From the NCBI GenBank assembly GCA_019828565.1, contig JAHDYR010000062.1:930001-994000 (forward strand): a stretch of DNA of 64,000 bases, given 5' to 3'. The position numbers were made by a program, and so were the translations under genes. Each line of letters begins with the position of its first letter. Position 1 is the stretch's first letter. The notes beneath the pieces were generated by a model. It did not search any database. It saw nothing but the letters and a program-made list of their open reading frames with translations, and was not told the origin of the DNA. This document shows positions 47,231 to 57,169 of the stretch, piece by piece. The DNA is from Carpediemonas membranifera. Its lineage: Eukaryota > Fornicata.

Positions 47231-49501
47231 TCAATCGGAGTCGCTATCATGGTACCTTCCGGTCTGCATGTGCTGCAGCTTGCCCCAGTTGTAGTCCTCT
47301 GTCTCACAAAGGGGGACGCGGTCGATGTCGTGGGGCTTGAAGAAGAAGACCTTCACAGCCACGCGGATGCCACCAGCCAGACACAGGCACCAGCAGACGC
47401 AGTTGGGGACACAGCAACCGACACAGCAGCAACACGCGATGCAGCCGACCACACCTGCGACGATCCCGACAACGAGCGACCAGCTGATCGACTTTGCCGT
47501 TGTGTCGTCCGGATGGAACGTCGCCACAACCGTGCCGTCCCAGTAGGCGACGGTGTCGCCATGGGCCAGGACGCAGACCATCCCGCGGTACATGTACGGA
47601 AGGTACTGGGCGCCGTCGACGGTGATGTTGACCTTTTCAGTGTCACCGAATTCGGCCCCGACGACGCCGAGGCACGTTTGCGGAAGGAGGATGGAAGTGA
47701 GTGTGGTCTGGATGTGCGGCCCGATAGCCTTGATCTCGGCGACACCGATCTCCCGGGCATATTGGCACTGCGCCACGTCGTCCGGTGTTGTTACGACCAC
47801 GGCGGTCAGGGGGACGGTCGCGTGGAGTACAGCCGCCTTGGTCGCACAGACGGTGTCCTCGGCGATGAGGATGGCAGTAGTGCCGTTGATGGTTACTGGG
47901 CGGGTGTCCCAATCGTTGTGGCCGACGTTCACGGCCACTGTCTTGCTCGACCCCTCCACGTAGACCTTGATCTGGTGCTGGCCGGCAAACACGGCGGTCG
48001 GCCCGCCGTCGACCACGGGCACGATCGCCGTCCTTCCAGTGTACTGCCCGCCGAAGCGGACGAGGTGGCAGGGGAACAGCGCTTCCGAGCTCGCCTTGTT
48101 GCCGACGAAAAGGGCGTGAGTAATCGGCTTGGCCATCACGCCCTCGTCGACTACGAGTAGCGTCTTATTGTCTATCACAGGCACTGTAGGCATCCAGGCG
48201 AGGCACTTGGCGTGCGGCTTCCCGTCGGTCGGCGTCGAGTAGAGTCCGGGGCACGTCGTGCACGTCTCGTAGCCCCCGAACGAGTCGTAGTACGTCCCAC
48301 CGTCACAGGGGTCTTGTCTCGTCTTGTCGGGGTCGGCAACGTACCCGGGGCTGGCATAGCTGCAGCCGACGGCCCCGGCCCCGCTGAACTTACCCGGTGG
48401 GCATGGGGTGCAGCCCGTGGTGGTCCACTGTGTTCCGGTGGGGCAGGTGCTCGTGGCCTTGAAGACAGAGGATTTGTCGGCGCTGACGGCAGACGTCACG
48501 GAGACGAAGCTCGTGCCGACGGCGACGGCATGCCCGGCGCCGTCCTGGCTGAGGCTGGCGACTGGTGTGAGTGCGGTCGGACCCACGGCATAGAGCCCGA
48601 CTGAGCCAGAGCCCTCGTGACCGGCAATCAGCTTGGCATCTCTGATGTCGATGGCCGTGGCGGCCTTTGCGACGGACGCCTGCACGCCCCAGGTCGACCC
48701 GGCGAGGGAGTATACCGCGGTGGCGCTGTTGGAGGCCACGGCGAGAGTGGGGACCGTGCTGACAAAATCACAGGACATGGCGAGCCCAAGCCCGTCGCCC
48801 ACGGACCCCGCCAACGTCTGCTCGATGTGCCAGGCATTCGACTCGTCCATACCGAAGGACAGCACCGCTCCGGGCTTAGTCTGGCTTCCGGGCGCCCCTA
48901 CGACGACCTTGCCGCCACACACACCCACCGCCGACCCGAACTTGCCGACTGTGACGGGAGGCTGAAGGGTCGCGAGGTACTTGAACGCGCCCTTGGACGT
49001 GATCGAGAAGACGTGCACCAGGCCATAGCCTGCCTCTGGCTCGGATACGGCGACGAGGCCGTTGGACAGGGCAACATGGCTCCCGAAGCGGCCCACCTGG
49101 GCGGTGGGGGGCTGGAGGGTTCTGACCGGGGTGATGTCGGCGGAAAGGGTGAATGCATACACTACACCCGAGCCTGCGTTGGCACCGGGGGCACCAACTA
49201 GCAGATACTTGTCAGTGGCGGCCAGTGCGGCACCAAAGAGGGTGGACGCCATGGGCGTCGCCGCAGAGATCTTGAGGAGCGGCTCAAAGCTAGTTGAGAG
49301 CACGAACACAAGCCCTGCGTTCAGTTTAGTGTCAACAGCACTGTACGGAGCACTGATGAAGACGTATTGTTTGTTCGGCTCGCTAATGGCCATGGAGAAG
49401 CCGAACTGGCCATCACTAGCCACCTGCTCAATGTCTGTGATGTTAGTAAGCGATAATGACGCCAAAACGACGCCAATTACGGCGAGAAGCGGACCAAGCA
49501 T
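47231..49501 (-). CDS. Type I membrane protein with FG-GAP-like repeats and Cys-rich module
   Basis: This is a 756-residue protein. Residues 1-18 are a signal peptide (LGPLLAVIGVVLASLSLTN). About 30-330 holds repeated beta-propeller units with FGSHVALSNGLVAVSEPEA- and VVVGAPGSQTKPG-like blocks (FG-GAP, as in integrin alpha chains). A Cys-rich segment follows (CTPCPPGKFSGAGAVGCSY ... CTTCPGLYS), as in ephrin-receptor-like modules, then further extracellular sequence. One membrane helix (SLVVGIVAGVVGCIACCCCV) runs into a dense cysteine cluster likely to be palmitoylated. The cytoplasmic tail ends in an acidic DSDSD. It is probably a cell-surface adhesion or receptor protein. Confidence 0.7.
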   Translation of the reverse strand: MLGPLLAVIGVVLASLSLTNITDIEQVASDGQFGFSMAISEPNKQYVFISAPYSAVDTKLNAGLVFVLSTSFEPLLKISAATPMASTLFGAALAATDKYLLVGAPGANAGSGVVYAFTLSADITPVRTLQPPTAQVGRFGSHVALSNGLVAVSEPEAGYGLVHVFSITSKGAFKYLATLQPPVTVGKFGSAVGVCGGKVVVGAPGSQTKPGAVLSFGMDESNAWHIEQTLAGSVGDGLGLAMSCDFVSTVPTLAVASNSATAVYSLAGSTWGVQASVAKAATAIDIRDAKLIAGHEGSGSVGLYAVGPTALTPVASLSQDGAGHAVAVGTSFVSVTSAVSADKSSVFKATSTCPTGTQWTTTGCTPCPPGKFSGAGAVGCSYASPGYVADPDKTRQDPCDGGTYYDSFGGYETCTTCPGLYSTPTDGKPHAKCLAWMPTVPVIDNKTLLVVDEGVMAKPITHALFVGNKASSEALFPCHLVRFGGQYTGRTAIVPVVDGGPTAVFAGQHQIKVYVEGSSKTVAVNVGHNDWDTRPVTINGTTAILIAEDTVCATKAAVLHATVPLTAVVVTTPDDVAQCQYAREIGVAEIKAIGPHIQTTLTSILLPQTCLGVVGAEFGDTEKVNITVDGAQYLPYMYRGMVCVLAHGDTVAYWDGTVVATFHPDDTTAKSISWSLVVGIVAGVVGCIACCCCVGCCVPNCVCWCLCLAGGIRVAVKVFFFKPHDIDRVPLCETEDYNWGKLQHMQTGRYHDSDSD

Positions 49502-49625
49502 GTGGTCGTGTCGATCTCCGAATGGGGCAACAACCCAGAGACCGCAGCACAGAGCCTCGGCTGCTCAATTTACATGTATATACGGTATATTCCAGGCACA
49601 CGGGTCCATTCATCCCCCAGCGGCC

Positions 49626-50295
49626 CTATATCGTCCCGTCCTGGTCAAGTGGCTGGGACGCCATGGCGCGGTCCATGATCGCCTGGATGATCTCATTATC
49701 ATCGTATATCCAGCACCGGTGCTTCATCTTCATCATGCACTGCTTCCTATCCGCGGACAGGTCGATGTGGGCCTCGGCTGACGGGGGAAAGACGACGACC
49801 ATGAACGGCAGCGCCAGGTTATCGTCGGACTGGGTGACGAAGTCCGTCATGGCGTAGTCGGACACCCACCGCAGCATGTTGTGCTGCCGTTTGATGTCCT
49901 CGAGCTCTTTCCTGCGTTCCTTGATGCGGCGCTTGATGGCGTCGGCCTCACTGTCCGCCGAGAGGGGGAGGGACGCGTGCCCGCTGTCCAGCAGCCATGT
50001 TATCTCCCGGCTGTCCTTCTGGGCATATCCCAGTGAGGTGAAGACGTTGAGGGCGTCGTAGATTCGCCGCTGCAGGTTCTTGTCCGTGAGCAAAACCTCT
50101 TCGCCGACTTTCGCTGCGTTGATCTCTTCCACAAGCGTTCTGATGATCTGGATAATGATGTAGCGGGTTTGTACAAACGTCTGGGACAGAAATACGCCTG
50201 TGCTCCTCCAAAATTTGGCGAATTCGGTGACTAACATGCGACAAGCTCTTCAGATGAGAAGTTTTCACCCTTGTTGTCTTTTGTTCTGTGGACAT
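49626..50295 (-). CDS. E2F/DP-family transcription factor, DP-like, one intron
   Basis: The exons are 50179-50295 and 49626-50147, joined over a 31-nt intron (50148-50178, GTTTGT...TTATCCAG), giving 212 residues. The winged helix reads LKSLSHVSHRIRQILEE at the start and LLTDKNLQRRIYDALNVFTS and REITWLL at the end. RRIYDALNV with the following aromatic strand is the DNA-recognition signature of the E2F/DP family and is closer to DP (RRRVYDALNV). A coiled coil (about 100-125) suited to dimerisation follows. E2F/DP heterodimers drive G1/S genes. No E2F partner is in the window. Confidence 0.8.
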
Positions 50296-50491
50296 CGTGC
50301 TCACGCGGATTGACGCCTTTCAAACTCCGACGCTGTTCGCCGTCACGAAGCCCAATTTCTTAACCTGCGGAAACACGCTAACAGGTCTAACCAGGTAAGA
50401 CAACCAGCAAGGTGGGTAGAGCACACCACCGAGGACTATATGCGGCCTGGTGTGAAGAATTGATTCGTCAGATCTGACCATCACAAACGAC

Positions 50492-51706
50492 ATGACAGGG
50501 GACACAACGGTGATCAAGGTCCATGAGGTCCTAGGCTTCCTGCACACAAAGTGGCCACATTTCGTGATATTTCACATGCTCCCATGCTGCTCGTCGGCGC
50601 CCGCGGTCCGTGCGGCGCAGGTCCGGGACTGTTACATGCTCACCTCCCTCCCAGTGACCGTCTCAGACGAACCAGGGGCAGATCTCTGGGACTCCTTTGT
50701 CTCACAGAACCTACCATCGAAGGATCCTGCCGACAACCACTCCTCGGTGATCTCTCTCGACCTGTCCGTCATCGTGCGCCATGTAGCCCATCTCAACTTC
50801 CTGCTCTATATGGATGACGTAGACATGACCCTTATGACCGCGTTCGCCGATGCCCTCACTTCACACGGGGCCCTTGGCGTGGCTGTGGCGGCCAGTCCAT
50901 CGGCCGAGCTGTACCACCACAACCCAGTGCTGGTGTTCAGTCGGCGGGACATCATCAAGCAGAGGTTCAGGAGGCAGTGCAAGAGACACAAGCCCGACAC
51001 CCCAATGGTACGGTCCCACGTCAAGTTCGACCCGACCCAGCCAAGCATGGTGGAGGACGGCCTCTTCATCGGCCCCGAGGACGTTAGCGAGGAGATCGTG
51101 CGGGAGCTGGGGATCACTACTATCATCGACGTTCGGAGTGAGGAGGAGCGGTCCGCAATGCCAGGGCACAAGGGCGCAGTACACATGCCGCTCTTCGACT
51201 CGATGACGCAGGGCATCACAGACACCGTCGTGGCTGTGCATGACATCATCGCCAAGTCATCTGGCGCAGTGCTGGTCCACTGTGTCCAGGGAAGGTCCAG
51301 GTCGGCGGCCATGATCCTGGGCCACCTCATGCTGGCCGGGCGGACACTCAGACAGGCGTGGGCGATATTGTTGCAGACCCACCCCATCACCCGCCCGAAT
51401 ATCGGCTTCTGGTCGGACCTGATCTCGATGGAGACGATCAGGGCTGGGTCCCCCACTGTGTCCATCGCAGAGGTCCTCGGGTCTGGCGAGGGGCAGCGGG
51501 CAGGTACAGCACTCAGCGGGGCAGAGACGGAGAGGATGGTGCTCGACCTCCTGACCTGGAACCGGCCGGTCCCGCCCGACCTGCTCGACGCCATCGAGTC
51601 GAAGCAGTTCCCCTCGGTCTTGGGCGAGTTCGTCCGGGGCGTGGAGCTCAGACGGGCGCAGGGGATATGGGGGCCCGCCTCCATGCTACAGCGGTGGTTC
51701 AATTGA
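50492..51706 (+). CDS. Dual-specificity protein phosphatase-like protein
   Basis: This is a 404-residue protein. Residues about 185-330 form a dual-specificity phosphatase domain: DGLFIGPEDVSEEI, a general-acid region near DSMTQG, then VLVHCVQGRSRSAAMI with the complete HCx5R(S) loop (Cys about 264). This is followed by the AWAILLQTHP helix seen in DUSPs. Such enzymes remove phosphate from Tyr and Ser/Thr. The N-terminal 180 residues are a separate strand/helix region without a recognised name, and the C-terminal 70 residues are helical. The frame is clean and intronless. Confidence 0.8.
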   Translation: MTGDTTVIKVHEVLGFLHTKWPHFVIFHMLPCCSSAPAVRAAQVRDCYMLTSLPVTVSDEPGADLWDSFVSQNLPSKDPADNHSSVISLDLSVIVRHVAHLNFLLYMDDVDMTLMTAFADALTSHGALGVAVAASPSAELYHHNPVLVFSRRDIIKQRFRRQCKRHKPDTPMVRSHVKFDPTQPSMVEDGLFIGPEDVSEEIVRELGITTIIDVRSEEERSAMPGHKGAVHMPLFDSMTQGITDTVVAVHDIIAKSSGAVLVHCVQGRSRSAAMILGHLMLAGRTLRQAWAILLQTHPITRPNIGFWSDLISMETIRAGSPTVSIAEVLGSGEGQRAGTALSGAETERMVLDLLTWNRPVPPDLLDAIESKQFPSVLGEFVRGVELRRAQGIWGPASMLQRWFN

Positions 51707-51949
51707 TTGCAGCGACGCTCGCTTGGCCATATTATCATGTTAAAGTCCCTTGTTTTCCGGTGGTGAGCGGATCAATTTGGTGAATGGGGACAGCATGCTT
51801 AGTTATGGTCTTGCAACCCTCTTGATGCGTTTCCGATGATCCGATGATATTCATTCCGGATTTGATCGATTTATATAGGGGCCTGACACGCCATAAATGG
51901 ATTGAGACACAACACAAAGCCAAACCCCTTTGGCCTTACCCTTGCTCCT

Positions 51950-54409
51950 ATGCCTTTTGGTCGTGTTTATAACGTTCTTTCTGGAGATTCTCTAGTCCTT
52001 GTGCCCTCCAAGGGTGCCATTGGTCCTTCCCCTCCCAAGGAGCGCGTCATCAGCCTCGCATTCCTCTCTGCCCCCAGAGCTCGCCGCGATACTGCTGAGC
52101 CTTTCGCTATTGAGTGCCGTGAAGAGCTTCGTAAGCGCTGCATTGGCAAGCAGGTCAAGTTCGAGGTAATCTACTCTGCTGGCAACCGCGAGTTCTGCCA
52201 AGTGTGGCTCTCCCCCGAAGTTGACGCCGCTATGGAGCTCCTACACGCTGGTTATGCTAAGATACACACCTCTGTCCGCGAGAATCAGCAGAACGACCTC
52301 TATCACGCCTACGTCGCCGCCGAGCAGGAAGCCAAGGAGGCCCACGCCGGCATGTGGGGCGCTCAGCCCCTCCAGCTCCTCACCCAGGCGCCCGACGCGA
52401 CTCCTCTGATCGGGAAGACTGTGAATGCGGTCCCCGTGTTCGTCATGAACGGGTCCTTCCTCCGAATCCAGATGTCCGGAACCGACGGCGTCTACACCAC
52501 CCCCGCCACACTCGCCGGTGTCGCGTGTCCCTCAGTGCCTAAGGATGACGAGCCTGAGGACGCCATGGCTGTCGCCGCGAAGATCTTCACCGAGTCCCAC
52601 GTACTCGGCCGCGACGTCGACTTCCAGGTCACCTCCGTGGATAGAAACGGCGGGCTCATCGGCGTCCTGTCCTTCGCCGGGCACTGCCTCAACAAGGAGC
52701 TGCTCGCCCTCGGCTACGGCACCCTCGCCGAGTGGTCGGCCCGGTCATACCCGGGCCTCCACGAGTTCAGGGCCGCCGAGAAGGCCGCGCAGGCTGCCCG
52801 TAAGAACATATGGGCGTCACACGAGCCTGCCCCCTCCTCTCTGCAGGGCTCGGGCATCCCGTCGTACTTCGAGGGCACCGTCGTGAAGGTCGCCTCCCCC
52901 ACCTCCCTCGTCCTCTCCGGCGCTGGCGTCCCACCCGACTTCAAGCTTGTGATCTCCTCCGTGAAGGGTCCCGCCGGCTGGCGCATGGACCAGAATGCCT
53001 TCAAGCCCGAGCCCTGGGCCTGGGAGGCCCGCGAGGTGCTCCGCTCCCACGTGGGGAAGAAGTGCAAGGTGACCGTCGACTACATGCGCACGGTCACCCG
53101 CAACGAGAAGGAGGAGCAGATCGTCTACGGCACCGTCAAGTGCGGCAAGCACAACCTCGCCGAGCAGCTCGTTAAGCGTGGCCTCGCCATCCCGGTCTAC
53201 TACCGCAACTCCACTGACGAGCGCTCCCCTGAGTACGACAACCTCCTCGAGGCCGAGCGCCGCGCCAAGACGAACAAGGCCGGCCGCCACTCCGGCAAGG
53301 AGGCACCCGTGCACTTCATCAACAACCTCTCGTCCACCCCCGCCCGGGTTAAGGAGATGGTCGGCATCCTCCACCGCGACGTCCGGCACCCTGCCATCGT
53401 CGAGCACGTCATCGGGGCGGACAGGTATCGTCTCTTCATCCCCTCGGCCTCAGCCATGGTGGTCGCCGCCCTCAACGGCGTCAGAGCACCTTCGACCAAG
53501 GACCGCGAGCCTTACTCGAAGGAGGCCCACCAGTTCGCCACGGAGACGCTGCTGATGAGGGATGTCGAGGTCACCATCCGCGACACCGATCCCCGCGGCA
53601 CACTCCTCGTTGCCCTCCACCTCAATGATGAGGACTTCGCCACTACCCTTATCAGCAAGGGTCTCGCCAAGTGCCGTGGTCGCGGCGCTACTAACGCCCA
53701 GCACCAGGCCGAAGAGGACGCCATGGCGGCCCGTGTCGGTCTGTTCGCTATCGAGACCGCCCCCGTCGCCAAGAAGGAGGCGACGGCGTCCATGCGCCAT
53801 GACCAGGTGATCCTGACCCATGTCGTCGAGGAGGACCCCGCGACGGTCTACCTCCGGCCCGTCGGCGCGGCCCCTGCCCAGGACGGCAACCACATCCACC
53901 CCCTCACGGAGAAGCCCCGCAAGAACGCCGTCGTCGCCGCCAAGGTCAACGGATCCTGGCTGCGCATGTCTGTGACCGCTGTCCGTGGCGACGAGGTTGA
54001 GGGCGAGCTGCTCGATGTCGGCAAGGTCGACACGTTCCCCGTCAGCGCCCTCGGCTCCCTCCCTGCGGCCGCCGCCTCCAAGCCCCGCATGGCCCGCCGC
54101 ACCCGTCTGGCCTTCACTATCGCCGCCCCTGACCAGCACGATGAGGCGTTTGAGGCCCTCCTCGACGTTGCTCTCGATGCCGAGTTCCGCGCTGACGTTG
54201 TTGACGGCGCGACACCCGAGGCCCTCCTCTATAACAACGACGGCCAGTGCCTCAACGAGTACATGGTTGGTGAGGGCCTACTGGTCTTCACTGATGGCCC
54301 CAAGTCCATGGAGCACGCCCGCGACGTTCTTAAGCAGCTCACGGCCGATGCAAAGGGCGACCGGAGAGGCATCTGGCGCTTTGGCGATTGGGTTGACTTT
54401 GAGGAATAG
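51950..54409 (+). CDS. Tudor-SN (SND1-like) protein
   Basis: This is an 819-residue protein from ATG 51950 (MPFGRVYNVLSGDS). It has four staphylococcal-nuclease-like repeats (about 1-135, 150-290, 300-450 and 480-600), each with a VxxVxDGD-like start and an AxxAGxGxW-like end. Next comes a Tudor-type segment (about 620-700: HVVEEDPATVYLRP to VSALGSLPAA), and then the tail of a fifth SN fold ending RGIWRFGDW. Tudor-SN proteins bind RNA and act in RNA decay, splicing and stress granules. The length and domain order match the family. CATAAATGG lies about 60 bases upstream. The frame is clean. Confidence 0.85.
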   Translation: MPFGRVYNVLSGDSLVLVPSKGAIGPSPPKERVISLAFLSAPRARRDTAEPFAIECREELRKRCIGKQVKFEVIYSAGNREFCQVWLSPEVDAAMELLHAGYAKIHTSVRENQQNDLYHAYVAAEQEAKEAHAGMWGAQPLQLLTQAPDATPLIGKTVNAVPVFVMNGSFLRIQMSGTDGVYTTPATLAGVACPSVPKDDEPEDAMAVAAKIFTESHVLGRDVDFQVTSVDRNGGLIGVLSFAGHCLNKELLALGYGTLAEWSARSYPGLHEFRAAEKAAQAARKNIWASHEPAPSSLQGSGIPSYFEGTVVKVASPTSLVLSGAGVPPDFKLVISSVKGPAGWRMDQNAFKPEPWAWEAREVLRSHVGKKCKVTVDYMRTVTRNEKEEQIVYGTVKCGKHNLAEQLVKRGLAIPVYYRNSTDERSPEYDNLLEAERRAKTNKAGRHSGKEAPVHFINNLSSTPARVKEMVGILHRDVRHPAIVEHVIGADRYRLFIPSASAMVVAALNGVRAPSTKDREPYSKEAHQFATETLLMRDVEVTIRDTDPRGTLLVALHLNDEDFATTLISKGLAKCRGRGATNAQHQAEEDAMAARVGLFAIETAPVAKKEATASMRHDQVILTHVVEEDPATVYLRPVGAAPAQDGNHIHPLTEKPRKNAVVAAKVNGSWLRMSVTAVRGDEVEGELLDVGKVDTFPVSALGSLPAAAASKPRMARRTRLAFTIAAPDQHDEAFEALLDVALDAEFRADVVDGATPEALLYNNDGQCLNEYMVGEGLLVFTDGPKSMEHARDVLKQLTADAKGDRRGIWRFGDWVDFEE

Positions 54410-55424
54410 AAGAATTAAAGCGAGTCGTTCTTACGTTTGTGGCTGACGCAAGCTGACTTCTTGCACGGAAACGATTGGGCCAGGTCAACGATAGTCAAGA
54501 TGCCGGATTTGAATGTTAGATGAGAAGCCCAGTCGACACAAGTAAAGGCAATGAGGGGACTGGCCTTGCAGTTTCAGAGACAGAATCCGTCATCTTTTTT
54601 CATGCAGATGATTTGCTTTTTTGCGTGAAAAAAAGAGACAGATGAGCGAACGATCGATGATCATTCGTTTCATTGCTCTATGAAGACATTAGCCTACGTT
54701 GTCGTAATGATGATGACGAAAACTTACTGGCTGAGAGCGCATACCTCTATATTTCTCTAATCAACATCACAATACCAAACGACCTCTCAAACTGGCCACA
54801 ATGACTAGTTTAGACGGTTGCCAATCCGTTTCAGTAAAGCTATTCCTTCGCCTCTCTGGATAACTGGTTCACATTCACTATTCGTCGACACTTTCCCGTT
54901 GTGCTTTGTGATTCAGGCTAAACGAGCAAGCAGCCGAGTTGGCCAAGAGCATGACGTAACACCAAGCTCACACGGAGCACGCTCTCGCACTACCCTGCGC
55001 TGGAATCTGACCGAGACCGCAGTTGACAAGTGTCGACATTCCATCATGCTCTTGTTTGGCTTTGATGGAGTGTCACTGGAGAGGAACTCTCGCTGGTACA
55101 CCCATTCACACACCATACACAGTTTCGTCCCATTGCAAATCATTTACTCCTTCACTAAGACACGTCCAGACGGTTGGCAGTGTTCATGTAGCCGCCGGTG
55201 CGTCCTCTACGGCCTCTACGGCCTGCGATCTCTGTGCTGCCAGTTTCAGTCTCATAAACGCCGTATGGAGATGGATCCTGTGAATAGATCGACTGGGTTG
55301 CTCCCATGTCTGGTTGGTTGTATTTGTTGCTGGCAAATTTCTTTTTTTTCAAATCTTGCGGCACCTCCGCTCCTCCACGACACAATCGCCTACACGAAGG
55401 GAAATTTATGGTAAAATAGCAAAG
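54410..55424. other. 1-kb intergenic stretch
   Basis: No strong gene. It holds an inverted repeat near 54593-54630 (TTTTTTCATGCA against TGCGTGAAAAAAA) that could end the Tudor-SN transcript, and one possible small ORF on the minus strand (listed separately). A longer plus-strand frame at 54818-55414 has poor coding character. Confidence 0.4.
55155..55307 (-). CDS. Possible small protein, 50 residues, N-myristoylation-like start
   Basis: ATG 55307 opens MGATQSIYSQDPSPYGVYET, then a GRRGRRGRTGGY basic stretch and a short tail to TAG 55155-55157. Gly2 with Ser/Thr near position 6 fits an N-myristoylation signal. It is too short for coding statistics by eye. It may be chance. Confidence 0.25.
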   Translation of the reverse strand: MGATQSIYSQDPSPYGVYETETGSTEIAGRRGRRGRTGGYMNTANRLDVS

Positions 55425-56993
55425 TTACATGGGCCGTGCAGGCCGGATGAGGTCGTTCAGGAATGACCCCAGAATCTCGTCCAGATAGTCCTTCGACTGC
55501 CGCACCTGCTGCTGCCGGGTCGGCGGGGCGGGGGTCTCCGTCCGCAAGACCTTCGGAGAGGTCTCGGCGATGGGCTGCTGGGTCGATAGCAGGGCGTACG
55601 GGTCCTCAAAGAAGGCCGGCTCTCTCATGGCGCCCCGGGCTGGCGTCCGCGTGGTGAGTGGGTGCGGCGACCCGGCAGGGCGGATGGGCTCGTCGTGGCC
55701 GAGCAGGTTCCTTGCTGTGAACATTCGGATGGTCTCGTCGAGGGCATCGTGGGGTGACGGGGTCGCTGGGGCATCCGGCTCCGGCTCTGGGTCGGGCGGG
55801 CCTGCTGGAACGGTCTCGACGTGTAACCCAGCGCGCTGTCCAAACGGCACCGGCACTACAGGCGATAGCTCGGCCCGCTCATCAACGGGCTCCGCGGCGA
55901 TGTGCACGGCATCGGCGCGCGGCGTCCAGGTCCCGTCGGCCGCGGTGACAGTCACAGGGCCCATGAGGAAGTCGGGCACGACGGGGGCGGTCTTGGCGTG
56001 CCCCCTGGGGATCTTCGGCGTCGAGACGCGCGAGAGGGGCAGGGTTGGCTGGAGTGGGGCGGGGCTCCTCTCCCGCGACACAATGCCCTCCACTACTGGG
56101 CAATCGGCTAGTCCAGCCGGCTCTGGTGTGGGTGGTGATGCCCTGAGCGGTGCGGGTGGGCTATCAATGACGTCCCGGATGACGGGGTCGACCACGAGGG
56201 ACTGTTCGGACTCGGCCCCGCCCTCATCAATCTCAAGAGACACGGACTCGTCATCCTCTTCCTCCACACCGACCCTGGGGCTCGGGGGCTGCATCATGAC
56301 CCGTTCCCTCTCGGGCAGCTCCGTCAGGTCGAGCTCGGGGAGGGCCGGGAGGGCCTCGAGCGTCCTGAGCTGCAGGAACGGGACAGTCTCCATGCCTTGC
56401 GGCTGTTCCTGAAGAGCAAGCCCGCCCAGCGACCTCATACGAACTGCGGGGCCCGGGGCAGCGGCATCGCATAACGTGACGTCGAACGGCACCGGGATGT
56501 TCTTATCAGGGCCCACTGCGATGTCCTTCGTCTCGTTGCTGTGCCGAGGGACCTCCGTGTGTGTCGTCTCCAGTCTTGGCGACAACGTGTCCACCGTCAG
56601 GCTATACGTGCTCGCGACCATGGGCGTCGGGACGGGCGTGCTGACAAATACTTCGACGGGGTCGGTCGGACGGAGCGAGGATGGCGCCGGGACAGGCCTT
56701 ACTGGCGTGCGGACGACAGGGGGCGGCGGGGCGGGGCGGCTTGGCGAGGTGGAGTACTGGAAGGTCGGATTGAGCTCGACGCGGGGTTTGATAATCTCAC
56801 TCTGTGTTCTATCATGGACAATGATCGGAGACGGTGACTTTTTGGTCTCTGAAGGGGGCATTGGGCTGTTCCTCAAACGGAACGATGAATTAATATGATT
56901 GTGGTTTTCTTGGACCTGTTCTAAGATAACGTCTGCATCCATAAGGATTCGCGATAACGCATCAAGGGCGTGGAGCCCCTGTTCTCCGGTCAT
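55425..56993 (-). CDS. Hypothetical Pro/Ser-rich low-complexity protein
   Basis: This is a 522-residue protein from ATG 56993 (MTGEQGLHALDALSRILMDA). Only the first 40 residues look structured, as a helix. The rest is Pro/Glu/Val/Thr-rich and probably disordered, ending in another short helix (SKDYLDEILGSFLNDLIRPA). No family is recognised. The two terminal helices on a disordered linker suggest a scaffold or tether. The frame is clean and intronless. It is divergent from the AIR9-like gene; the starts are about 180 bases apart. Confidence 0.6.
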   Translation of the reverse strand: MTGEQGLHALDALSRILMDADVILEQVQENHNHINSSFRLRNSPMPPSETKKSPSPIIVHDRTQSEIIKPRVELNPTFQYSTSPSRPAPPPPVVRTPVRPVPAPSSLRPTDPVEVFVSTPVPTPMVASTYSLTVDTLSPRLETTHTEVPRHSNETKDIAVGPDKNIPVPFDVTLCDAAAPGPAVRMRSLGGLALQEQPQGMETVPFLQLRTLEALPALPELDLTELPERERVMMQPPSPRVGVEEEDDESVSLEIDEGGAESEQSLVVDPVIRDVIDSPPAPLRASPPTPEPAGLADCPVVEGIVSRERSPAPLQPTLPLSRVSTPKIPRGHAKTAPVVPDFLMGPVTVTAADGTWTPRADAVHIAAEPVDERAELSPVVPVPFGQRAGLHVETVPAGPPDPEPEPDAPATPSPHDALDETIRMFTARNLLGHDEPIRPAGSPHPLTTRTPARGAMREPAFFEDPYALLSTQQPIAETSPKVLRTETPAPPTRQQQVRQSKDYLDEILGSFLNDLIRPARPM

Positions 56994-57169
56994 GGTTGAA
57001 CGCTGATCGCTTCGAATTTTTGGCGTGCAGTCTAAGCACATGCGGCCGTGCGCTCCATGGAGACTGCCGGGGCCAGTTGGCAGGGGTTAGAGGCCAAGGG
57101 ACGCCCGGCCGATCGCTGTTTCGGCGCAAAAACTTTTTTCATCCATTTCGTTTTCGCACATATTCTGCA

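Noticed and set aside
54818-55414. 198-codon plus-strand frame in the intergenic stretch
   Set aside because: The composition is Cys/Ser/Phe-scattered, there is no domain and no AGTAAA near its end, and it overlaps a better small frame on the other strand.
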